DNA from: Bacteroides pyogenes
GTDB taxonomy: Bacteria; Bacteroidota; Bacteroidia; Bacteroidales; Bacteroidaceae
Direction of reading: 5' to 3'
NCBI RefSeq assembly: GCF_014196225.1
Contig: NZ_JACIDI010000004.1
Span: forward strand, 62,001-126,000
DNA length: 64,000 nucleotides
In this document: piece after piece, positions 1 through 8,059 of the stretch
Layout: every line of letters begins with the position of its first letter
Numbering within the stretch: the stretch's first letter is position 1
Translations under genes and position numbers: made by a program
The notes under the pieces: model-generated
What the model was told of the DNA's origin: nothing
Databases searched by the model: none
What the model saw: only the letters and a program-made list of their open reading frames with translations

Positions 1-138
1 CACCGGGAGATAGCGGCGGAGATGAACATGTCCGTCAAAGGGGTGGAATACCACATCTCCAAAGCCACTTCCGCCCTGAAGCATGCCCTGAAAGACTTCC
101 TGCCCATACTGCTTTGGCTGCTGAAAATCTACCCATAG
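1..138 (+). CDS. ECF-type sigma-70 factor, C-terminal fragment
   Basis: Open from the left edge in frame 1 and ending at TAG 136-138, so only the last 45 codons are visible. They read as sigma region 4.2: REIAAEMNMSVKGVEYHIS is a helix-turn-helix that would contact the -35 element, followed by a short basic/hydrophobic tail ending in LLKIYP. The next gene is a FecR-type anti-sigma factor and then a SusC with an STN signalling domain, which is the standard order of a trans-envelope sigma/anti-sigma/transducer system in Bacteroides. It is inferred to direct transcription of the downstream susCD genes when FecR is relieved. A LuxR-type regulator also carries a similar HTH, but the fecR neighbour favours an ECF sigma factor. 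Confidence 0.82.
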   Translation, partial: HREIAAEMNMSVKGVEYHISKATSALKHALKDFLPILLWLLKIYP

Positions 139-154
139 GTGGCTTGCGGATTAA

Positions 155-264
155 CCATATATATCCACCCTGCTGAGCATATATGCCTACCGTGGTGAGT
201 ATATATGCCTACCGTGGTGGGCATATATATACACCGGGCTGACTATATATGTCTATCGGCCGGA
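155..264 (+). repeat. 22-bp tandem repeat array 1 (five units)
   Basis: Five head-to-tail units of exactly 22 bp begin at 155, 177, 199, 221 and 243. Each has a TATATAT-type core (the unit at 177 begins with the perfect palindrome GCATATATGC) followed by a CCACC or CTACC half and a TG-rich end. Units 2 and 3 differ only at the first-base context and the last base. The array fills most of the gap between the sigma factor stop (138) and the fecR start (369). The same family occurs at 26102, 36062 and 51868. Function unknown; there are no spacers, so it is not a CRISPR. Confidence 0.9.
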
Positions 265-368
265 AGATGTATACCCGTTGTTTTTTCTCCTCTTTTTGCA
301 TTTATTAACTAGGGGATGCCATTGTTTGTGTGTTATTACATACAAAAGGAGATTCCTTTTTTATTTTA

Positions 369-1322
369 ATGACACAAATGCATTTAGATAAAGAACTGTT
401 GTATCGCTTCTTCTCCCAGCGCACGACGCCGGATGAAGAGAAGAAAATCCGGCTTTGGTTGGAAGAGTCGGACGAGCACCGCCGCGAACTCTTTCGCGAG
501 CGGAAGCTGTTCGACGCCCTCATTCTCAGGGGAGATGCCGAATCGGTTTCAAGAAACCGTGTCCGCCGCCATTTCCCTTGGCGCAGAATAGCCGTCGCCG
601 CTTCGGGCATTGCGGCTGTCTTCCTGCTGGCGGTAACAACAGCCTATTACCTTCTGGAACAGTCGATGGAAAAAGAGGAGATGATGAACACGGTTTCCGT
701 TCCGCAAGGGCAGCGGGTGAGCCTGACGCTGGCAGACGGCACTCGCGTATGGCTCAACGCCATGACCCGGATGGAATACCCGCAAAGCTTCAGAGCCTCC
801 GGCAAGCGTATGGTGCATATCGACGGAGAAGCCTATTTCGAAGTCAGTCGTAATGCCAAGAAGCCTTTTGTGGTACATACCGGCAAAGGAAACGTGGAGG
901 TGCTGGGCACCAAATTCTATGTCGATGCCTACAATCGGACGAACCGTTTTGAAACGTCTCTGGTAGAGGGAAGCGTCAAAGTATCCACGCCCACCGCCGA
1001 GCTTATGCTACATCCCAACCATAAAGCCGTCATGCTGGCCGATGGAAGATTGGTTCGTGAAAAGATAACGGACATGGATGTTTACCGTTGGAAAGACGGG
1101 CTCTACTGTTTCAAGGATATTCCTTTTTCCGAAGTGTTGAAGCAGTTTGAAGTATATTACGACGTACGTTTTGTTTTCAGCAAGCATGTGAAGCGCAACC
1201 CGGTCATCAGCGGCAAGTTCAGGCTGGTAGACGGAGTGGATTACGCATTAAGGGTATTGCAGCGCGATATCCCTTTCTCGTTCCGGAGGTCGGAAGAGTC
1301 GAATATAATCTATATAGAATAA
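369..1322 (+). CDS. FecR-family anti-sigma factor
   Basis: A 317-residue inner-membrane anti-sigma factor. Residues 1-60 form the cytoplasmic, charged, helical sigma-binding region; one membrane segment lies at about 74-96 (IAVAASGIAAVFLLAVTTAY); a periplasmic FecR domain lies at about 108-205; and a C-terminal DUF4974 domain, which contacts the STN domain of the transducer, at about 247-310. In the family it holds the ECF sigma factor inactive until a SusC/FecA-like receptor binds its ligand. The ATG at 369 is preferred: a GTG at 330 would add 13 residues unlike the family. A second ATG at 378 is also possible. It lies between the sigma factor and an STN-containing SusC, so the pairing is clear. 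Its last 33 bp are also found, detached, at 7203. Confidence 0.92.
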   Translation: MTQMHLDKELLYRFFSQRTTPDEEKKIRLWLEESDEHRRELFRERKLFDALILRGDAESVSRNRVRRHFPWRRIAVAASGIAAVFLLAVTTAYYLLEQSMEKEEMMNTVSVPQGQRVSLTLADGTRVWLNAMTRMEYPQSFRASGKRMVHIDGEAYFEVSRNAKKPFVVHTGKGNVEVLGTKFYVDAYNRTNRFETSLVEGSVKVSTPTAELMLHPNHKAVMLADGRLVREKITDMDVYRWKDGLYCFKDIPFSEVLKQFEVYYDVRFVFSKHVKRNPVISGKFRLVDGVDYALRVLQRDIPFSFRRSEESNIIYIE

Positions 1323-2150
1323 TTTGTTGAACCTTTTAAAAAAACACGCAGCGCCTATGTAAAAAACACTACACAAACCAAAATGGCAGATACTGCCAAT
1401 ATCTGCCAAATCTTGAGAAGAAAACGCTTTTCGCTCCTGCATGAAAAGCATTTATCTACAATCTAATCGTAAAAATATGAAAAATAAACCATTAAATGAG
1501 GCTGTCGATTTGAAAAAGCCTCATGTTAACCTATTTTATAGAATTATGAGAATCACAACATTCTTGCTGTTTTTCTGCTCGTTCTGTTCTTTTGCCGGCA
1601 CTGCACATTCGCAGTCGTCGAAGGTCACCATCAAAAAGAGCAACGCCACTTTGCTGGAAGTCCTGAACGAGATTGAAAATCAAACCAACTATTTGTTTGT
1701 TTACTCCAACGACGTGGACGTGAAACGTCCGGTATCCCTCAATGCAGACCGAAAGAGCGTATCGAGCGTTCTCTCTGAAATCTTTAAGAAAGATGACGTG
1801 CACTATGTGTTGGAAGGTACGCACATCGTGCTTACCAAGCGCAAATCAGCCGATGAGAGCCGCAGCATACAGCAAACGGCTCAGGCGGAACCGGTGGAAG
1901 GCGTGGTGCTCGACCGCAACGGCGACCCGATCATCGGCGCTTCGGTGGCAGTGAAAGGCGGTACAGGAGGCACCATTACCGATTTGGATGGTAAATTCTC
2001 GTTGGAAGCGCCGCGCAACTCCGTACTGATCGTCTCCTTCATTGGATATAAGACACAGGAGGTATCTGCTGTTAGCGGTCGACAATTGAATATCACGCTC
2101 GAGGAAGATACCAAAACGCTGGACGAAGTTGTGGTTGTGGGATATGGAAC
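1290..2150 (+). repeat. Long direct repeat, copy 1 (fecR tail + leader + susC N-terminus)
   Basis: From the fecR 3' end at 1290 to codon 225 of the first susC (about 2150) this stretch is nearly identical to 7203-8059. The match starts abruptly inside the fecR coding sequence and stops abruptly just after the TonB box (VVVGYGTQ), where the two SusC proteins become unrelated at the sequence level. The coding part differs at only about nine residues out of about 228; the leader part has small indels. Confidence 0.92.
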
Positions 2151-5046
2151 TCAGAAGAAAGCAAACTTGACGGGAGCAGTAACTTCCGTTGGTGGAAAAG
2201 TCTTGGAAAACCGTCCGATAACTAACATTGGTCAAGGTTTGCAGGGAGTTGTCCCCAATTTGAATGTGACAATGAATGGTGGCGCTCCGGGTAAAGGTGC
2301 ATCGTTTAATGTACGCGGAACCACTTCTTTAAATGGGGGCAGCCCTTTAGTATTGGTGAATAATGTACAAATGGATCCCAACTTGGTAAATCCTGATGAC
2401 GTAGAATCTATATCTGTACTGAAGGATGCAGCTTCGGCAGCTATATACGGAGCACGTGCCGCTTATGGTGTTATATTGATAACCACGAAGAATGGTAAGA
2501 AAAATGCTAAGCCACAAATCAATCTGTCCATCAACGGATATTGGCAAACACCTGCTGTTCGTGTGACTAATGTGAACTCCATAGAGTTTATGACAATGAA
2601 AGATATAGCCTTTAAAAACGGCGGTGGAAGCGGAAGTATGTTCTCTGATCTTTTCCGTAAATATGTAACTGATTACTACGAAGGAAGATATCCTTATACG
2701 GAATTTTATGATGAGAAAACCGATAAAAACAAATGGCAGTATTGCGGAAATACTGATTGGTTTAAAGAACTGTACCGAACTTCTTTCTCGCAGATGTATA
2801 ATGTAAGTCTTACGGGGGGAACGGATAAGACCATCTACTATGCTTCGGTAGGTATGAATAATGTGAATGGTGTATTGAAAGCTGGTGATGACCATTACGA
2901 TAAATACAATGTAAATCTTAACTTGTCTACCGACGTGACCCCATGGCTTAATGTGTCGGGTAAAATTTCTCATACACATACGGTAGAGAAGCACCCTTCA
3001 GGCGGTAACAGTAAGATGAATCCTACCGCATGGTCCGGTTTGTCGGCATACAGTGGCATGATGAAGAATGACCTCAGTCCTTTCATGCCCGTAAAACACA
3101 GCCATACAGGCCGCTTGTACAACGAAGCCGGAGCCCCTGCGATGAATCAAGACGACATACACACCTCCGGAGGCAAAGTTTATAAGGACGATGGCATTCA
3201 TTACTATGCCGGGCAGGGAAGTTATACCAATCCCGTAGCTATACAAGAGCAAGGTGGAAAAGCTGAATATAAGCAAAACGATTTATGGATGACAGGAGCT
3301 GTACGCCTTACTCCGTTGAAAGGGTTAGTGATCAATGCCGATTACACTTTTAATTTTTATGGTAAAGGTACGAAAGAACATGTACAGCCTTTCTATGATT
3401 ACACGGCTGTAGCCGGTACAGAGCAGTACTATCCGTGGACTGCCACAAGCAGCGTTGTACTTGGCAATAATGAAGATTATTATCAAGCATTAAATGTTTT
3501 TGCCGAATATACGAAATCGTTTAACGATACCCATAATTTCAAGATTATGGCCGGATACAACCAAGAAAAGAAACGTAAGAAACATTTTTGGGCCGGACGT
3601 CAAAACCTCATAGATGTGAATAACCCTGCGTTGAATTTGGCTTCGGGTGATAAGAACCTTAATGGTAGTGAAACCCATTGGGCTATCAATGGCTTTTTTG
3701 CTCGTATCAACTATAATTACAAGCAGCGTTATCTTGTAGAGATGAATGGTCGATACGACGGTTCTTCTCGTTTTAAAAAAGGAGAGCGTTATGCGTTTTT
3801 CCCATCTTTCTCTGCTGCTTGGCGCATATCAGAGGAAAAGTTTTTTACCTCTGCGAAGAAATGGATAGATGACTTCAAACTACGTGCATCATGGGGATCA
3901 TTAGGAAATCAGGCTATTGAAGACAAATATGGAAACTTCCCTTATCTTCCTGCTTATGGTGTAAATCAGTCGTACAATTATTTGTTTAATAATCAGAAAC
4001 CTGTAGCTGTCACTCCTTCGGGACTGGTTAGCGCTTCTTTTACATGGGAAACTGTGAATCAGCTCGATTTTGGTTTCGATCTTTCTATGTTTGACAATCG
4101 CCTGAATGCTACATTTGACTGGTATCGTCGTAATACGAAAGATATGCTTACTGCAGGTAAAACACTGCCTGCTGTCTTGGGAACGAGAGTTCCCGTTTCA
4201 AATGCTGCGGACTTGAAAACTTGTGGATGGGAAATCAGTCTTAATTGGCGAGACCGCCTTTCCAATGGTATTTCTTATTGGGTGAAAGGTGTGCTTTCCG
4301 ATTACCAAAGTGAAATTACTCGTTTTGCTAATGAAGTAGGATTGATTGATAACTACTATGTAGGACGTAAAATAGGAGAAATATGGGGATATCGTGTGGA
4401 AGGATTATTCCAAAGTGACCAAGAAGTGAAAGATCATGTTGACCAGTCAAGACTCTATGGTGGAAAATGGGCTTCGGGAGATGTGAAGTATAAAAACTTA
4501 AATAATGATGATAAAATAGACTGGGGGAAAAATACTCTTGACGATCATGGTGATTTGGATATAATAGGAAATGATACTCCACGCTTTAGTTATGGTATTA
4601 CTGCCGGTATGGAATGGAAGGGTATTGATTTTGAAATGTTCTGGCAAGGTGTCGGTAAACGCGATTATATGCCGGGTGGAGGCGCTTTCTGGGGATTTAG
4701 TTCGCAATGGGATACTCCGTTGAAAACAGCGCTTGACTATTGGACACCCGATAATAAGGGAGCTTATTTCCCTCGCCCCAGCTGGGTTCAAAGTGGTAAT
4801 CGCAAAACATCCGACCGTTATTTGCAAAACGCTTCTTATGTGCGTTTGAAGAATATTACATTAGGTTATACTTTACCTAAAATATTCACACAGAAAGCAG
4901 GAATCGGACGGTTGAGAATCTACTTGCAGGGAGAGAATCTTCTTACTTTCACTCCTATGATAAAAGCTTTTGATCCCGAAGAAATTAATAATTTGACTTA
5001 TCCCATTCAAAAGAAAGTCTCGGTTGGGTTGAATTTAACTTTATAA
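1477..5046 (+). CDS. SusC-like TonB-dependent transporter with STN signalling domain (copy 1)
   Basis: A 1189-residue outer-membrane receptor. In order: a long basic N-terminus and signal peptide ending near AHSQ (about 46), an STN domain (about 58-120) for contact with FecR, a carboxypeptidase-regulatory-like beta-sandwich (about 140-212), a TonB box DEVVVVGYG (216-224), a plug with SISVLKDAASAAIYG, and a large beta-barrel ending GLNLTL. It imports a bulky nutrient together with its SusD lid, and signals through the upstream FecR. An in-frame ATG at 1441 would add 12 residues; 1477 is preferred because the second copy can only start at the equivalent ATG. The susD gene follows after 19 bp. 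The substrate cannot be read from the sequence; the context (ECF control, GH95/GH20/GH110 further on) makes a host glycan plausible. Confidence 0.93.
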   Translation: MKNKPLNEAVDLKKPHVNLFYRIMRITTFLLFFCSFCSFAGTAHSQSSKVTIKKSNATLLEVLNEIENQTNYLFVYSNDVDVKRPVSLNADRKSVSSVLSEIFKKDDVHYVLEGTHIVLTKRKSADESRSIQQTAQAEPVEGVVLDRNGDPIIGASVAVKGGTGGTITDLDGKFSLEAPRNSVLIVSFIGYKTQEVSAVSGRQLNITLEEDTKTLDEVVVVGYGTQKKANLTGAVTSVGGKVLENRPITNIGQGLQGVVPNLNVTMNGGAPGKGASFNVRGTTSLNGGSPLVLVNNVQMDPNLVNPDDVESISVLKDAASAAIYGARAAYGVILITTKNGKKNAKPQINLSINGYWQTPAVRVTNVNSIEFMTMKDIAFKNGGGSGSMFSDLFRKYVTDYYEGRYPYTEFYDEKTDKNKWQYCGNTDWFKELYRTSFSQMYNVSLTGGTDKTIYYASVGMNNVNGVLKAGDDHYDKYNVNLNLSTDVTPWLNVSGKISHTHTVEKHPSGGNSKMNPTAWSGLSAYSGMMKNDLSPFMPVKHSHTGRLYNEAGAPAMNQDDIHTSGGKVYKDDGIHYYAGQGSYTNPVAIQEQGGKAEYKQNDLWMTGAVRLTPLKGLVINADYTFNFYGKGTKEHVQPFYDYTAVAGTEQYYPWTATSSVVLGNNEDYYQALNVFAEYTKSFNDTHNFKIMAGYNQEKKRKKHFWAGRQNLIDVNNPALNLASGDKNLNGSETHWAINGFFARINYNYKQRYLVEMNGRYDGSSRFKKGERYAFFPSFSAAWRISEEKFFTSAKKWIDDFKLRASWGSLGNQAIEDKYGNFPYLPAYGVNQSYNYLFNNQKPVAVTPSGLVSASFTWETVNQLDFGFDLSMFDNRLNATFDWYRRNTKDMLTAGKTLPAVLGTRVPVSNAADLKTCGWEISLNWRDRLSNGISYWVKGVLSDYQSEITRFANEVGLIDNYYVGRKIGEIWGYRVEGLFQSDQEVKDHVDQSRLYGGKWASGDVKYKNLNNDDKIDWGKNTLDDHGDLDIIGNDTPRFSYGITAGMEWKGIDFEMFWQGVGKRDYMPGGGAFWGFSSQWDTPLKTALDYWTPDNKGAYFPRPSWVQSGNRKTSDRYLQNASYVRLKNITLGYTLPKIFTQKAGIGRLRIYLQGENLLTFTPMIKAFDPEEINNLTYPIQKKVSVGLNLTL

Positions 5047-5065
5047 CTTTAAATATTATACGCCT

Positions 5066-6808
5066 ATGAAAGTGAAATACATATTAGCTGTTGCAAGTAT
5101 AACTTGTGCAGTTGCTGCTTGCGATGTATTGGACATCGCACCACTTGATACTTTAACCGATAAAAGTTATTGGACGACAGTTAATGATCTAAAGCTTTAT
5201 GCCAACGGTTTTTATAACAATCTTGACGCTCCGAGCGTAAATAAAGACGATGTGAGTGACAATTGTGTGACAACAAATTATGCCCCCATACTTTTTAATG
5301 AAAGCACCGTACCTGCATCAGGTGGCGGATGGGATTGGGAAAATATTCGTGCTTGTAACTTTTTCATGAAACGTTACCATACTGTGCAAGGTACTCCTGA
5401 AAGCATTAATCCTTATGTGGCGGAAATACGTTTTTTCCGTGCTCTCGACTACTATGGTAAGATAAAGAGTTTCGGTGATGTGCCTTGGTACGAAAGTGAC
5501 TTAACGGATAATGACAAGGAAGAACTTTACAAGCCGAGAGAACCGAGAGATGAGATTTTGCTGAAAGTGATTGATGATATGAGATTCGCCATCCAATGGC
5601 TTCCTGAAGCGGGCATGCAAGAAAAAGGGAGGCTGCATAAAGATGCAGCTCGTGCTCAATTGGCGCGTATTTGTCTCTACTATGGAACTTATAAGAAATA
5701 TCACAAGGAGACAGGAAAGCCTACGTCTGAGGAATTGCTGAAGGAGGCTATTCTGCAGACTGACGAATTGATAAAAAGCGGTAGATATGCTATTGTGAAA
5801 GGAAGTGATGCCGGGTGTGGTCAGTTGCCATTCGAAGGTTATCCGCTTCACTATTCTAATCAGTTTGTTCAGGAAGATCTAAGTAGTAATAAGGAAGCTA
5901 TTTTTGCACGCTATTACGTGCAAGACTTGCTTACACACCAGACCGGAAGGCGGGCTGGTAGTAGCGGAACTGGGCTGAGCAAGGATTTTATAGAATCTTT
6001 TTTATGTAAAGATGGAAAACCTATTGCCAATACTTCTCTTTATAAAGGTGATGAAAGTCTGGAAGATGAGTTTGTTAATCGTGATCCACGTATGTATCAG
6101 ATTGTAGATAATAAAAACAAACCTTACCTAATTATTAACGGGGAAAAACAGACGAATCCATATCCTGATTGTGCTCCGTCAAATGCTGTAACAGGCTATC
6201 CGTGTGTGAAATTCCGCTCTCCTTTGCAAATACAGTGGGAAGCTAACAAAACGACTTATGACTGGTTTGTTTACCGTTATGCGGAAACGTTGCTAATAAA
6301 TGCCGAAGCAAAATACGAGTTGGGGCAATGCACACAAGACGTACTGAACAAAACCATCAATTTGCTTCGTGACCGTGTGGGGATGCCTCATCTCACAACC
6401 GCCCCAGAGGCTGATAAAAAGCCGCTGAATTACGGATATGAAGTGGAACCTTTGTTGTATGAAATTCGTCGTGAGCGTCGTATCGAGTTGGTAGCTGAAG
6501 GACATCGCTGGGATGATTTGCGTCGCTGGAATGCGATGAAGTTACTTGAGAATCCCAAAACGATGTTGGGTATACGAGTAACTGATAAAGTGAAAGCTCA
6601 ATATGGGAGTAATGTAACTTTTGGTGGAGAGACAGGACGCCCATTGGTAGAATATGAAGGAAAAACATATTTACATCAATACACCGGCAAAGAGTTAAAT
6701 GATGCCGGTAGAAAGTGGAGCGAGAATGACAAACGCTGGTTAAGTCCTATCCCGACTGATCAGCTCACGCTTTACGAAGGTGTACTGAAGCAAAATCCTA
6801 ATTGGTAA
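5066..6808 (+). CDS. SusD/RagB-family nutrient-binding lipoprotein (copy 1)
   Basis: A 580-residue surface lipoprotein. The lipobox VAAC (Cys about 19) follows a short signal sequence, then the SusD N-terminal helical region and the RagB/SusD C-terminal domain, with typical motifs such as RYAETLLINAEAKYELG and EIRRERRIELVAEGHRWDDLRRW. SusD proteins form a hinged lid on the SusC barrel and capture the substrate at the cell surface. It starts 19 bp after the first susC and is certainly co-transcribed with it. It is followed by a strong hairpin (6886-6936). Confidence 0.94.
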   Translation: MKVKYILAVASITCAVAACDVLDIAPLDTLTDKSYWTTVNDLKLYANGFYNNLDAPSVNKDDVSDNCVTTNYAPILFNESTVPASGGGWDWENIRACNFFMKRYHTVQGTPESINPYVAEIRFFRALDYYGKIKSFGDVPWYESDLTDNDKEELYKPREPRDEILLKVIDDMRFAIQWLPEAGMQEKGRLHKDAARAQLARICLYYGTYKKYHKETGKPTSEELLKEAILQTDELIKSGRYAIVKGSDAGCGQLPFEGYPLHYSNQFVQEDLSSNKEAIFARYYVQDLLTHQTGRRAGSSGTGLSKDFIESFLCKDGKPIANTSLYKGDESLEDEFVNRDPRMYQIVDNKNKPYLIINGEKQTNPYPDCAPSNAVTGYPCVKFRSPLQIQWEANKTTYDWFVYRYAETLLINAEAKYELGQCTQDVLNKTINLLRDRVGMPHLTTAPEADKKPLNYGYEVEPLLYEIRRERRIELVAEGHRWDDLRRWNAMKLLENPKTMLGIRVTDKVKAQYGSNVTFGGETGRPLVEYEGKTYLHQYTGKELNDAGRKWSENDKRWLSPIPTDQLTLYEGVLKQNPNW

Positions 6809-6885
6809 CAATCTTGTTTATGTGTTTTTTACAACAATGACTCCTCTGATTTAAGTATTCTTCAGATACGAGTTTCTTAGTAGAT

Positions 6886-6936
6886 TATCCCCTTATTTAG
6901 CTTTCTTGTTTTAAGTAGAGCCTAAATAAGGGGATA
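6886..6936 (+). terminator. Stem-loop after the first susCD pair
   Basis: A perfect 15-bp inverted repeat, TATCCCCTTATTTAG at 6886-6900 and its complement at 6922-6936, with a 21-nt loop, lies 78 bp after susD. There is no long T run after it, so it may be a terminator, an mRNA-stabilising 3' end, or both. From 6937 to 7202 I see no gene. Confidence 0.55.
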
Positions 6937-7202
6937 GCTATAATTGATCGGTTGTTTATTTTGTTGGAATTTCTTTGAGATATCTGAAATATCCGGAAGG
7001 GACACTGTCTGTTTTAACATTCGTTGACTAGGTCTCTCCTTTTTATATGTGTTATTATTAATAAGACTAGATTTTCTTGATGGTATAATTTGATGTGCGT
7101 TGTGGCGTATGTTGTCCACAAAGCTTTAAAATTTAACTTCGGTTATCTATAGTAAGAGCAAATTAGCCGGAGGAGTATCGTATGTTGAGATAGAAAAATC
7201 TA

Positions 7203-8059
7203 TCGGAAGAGTCGAATATAATCTATATAGAATAATTTGTTGAACCATTAAAAATCAGTAGCGCCTATGTAAATCACACCATCCAAACAAAAATGGAAGA
7301 TACTGCCGATATCTGCCAAATCTTGAGAAGAAAACGCTTTTCGCTCCTGAATGAAAAATATTTATCTACAATCTAATCGTAAAATATGAAAAATAACCCA
7401 TTAAATGAGGCTGTCGAGTTGAAAAAGCCTCATGTTAACCTATTTTATAGAATTATGAGAATCACAACATTCTTGCTATTCTTCTGCACATTCTGCTCTT
7501 TTGCCAGCACTGCACATTCGCAGTCGTCGAAGGTCACCATCAAAAAGAGCAACGCCACTTTGCTGGAAGTCCTGAACGAGATTGAAAATCAAACCAACTA
7601 TTTGTTTATTTACTCCAACGACGTGGACGTGAAACGTCCGGTATCCCTCAATGCAGACCGCAAGAGCGTATCGAGCGTTCTCTCTGAAATATTTAAGAAA
7701 GATGACGTGCACTATGTGTTGGAAGGTACGCACATCGTGCTTACCAAGCGCAAATCAGCCGATGAGAGCCGCAGCATACAGCAAACGGCTCAGGCGGAAC
7801 CGGTGAAAGGCGTGGTGCTCGACCGCAACGGCGACCCGATCATCGGTGCTTCGGTGGCAGTGAAAGGTGGTACAGCGGGAACCATTACCGATCTGGATGG
7901 TAAATTCTCGTTGGATGCGCCGCGCAACTCCGTACTGATCGTCTCCTTCATTGGATATAAGACACAGGAGGTATCTGCTGTTAGCGGTCGACAATTGAAT
8001 ATCACGCTCGAGGAAGATACCAAAACGCTTGACGAAGTTGTGGTTGTGGGATATGGAAC
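7203..8059 (+). repeat. Long direct repeat, copy 2 (fecR scar + leader + susC N-terminus)
   Basis: Second copy of the block at 1290-2150. The first bases (7203-7235) are the end of the fecR coding sequence, including its stop codon, but no fecR gene precedes them here. The leader is shortened by a few bases relative to copy 1. This marks a duplication, or a gene-conversion tract, that carried the sensor module of SusC to a second transporter. Confidence 0.92.
7351..7389 (+). other. 12-codon leader reading frame overlapping second susC
   Basis: ATG 7351 opens a 12-codon frame (MKNIYLQSNRKI) whose TGA at 7387-7389 overlaps the susC start ATG 7386-7388 as ATGA. In the first copy one extra A in the run before the ATG makes the same leader read in frame into susC (1441). 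Whether it is translated is unknown; it could permit translational coupling, or it may simply be residue of sequence drift. Confidence 0.35.

Noticed and set aside
1323-1440. A conserved ECF promoter shared by both susC genes (TTGTTGAACC ... GCGCCTATGTAA)
   Set aside because: Both blocks are present in both copies, but the spacing differs by three bases (17 versus 14), which a single sigma factor would hardly tolerate; the similarity is explained by the duplication itself.
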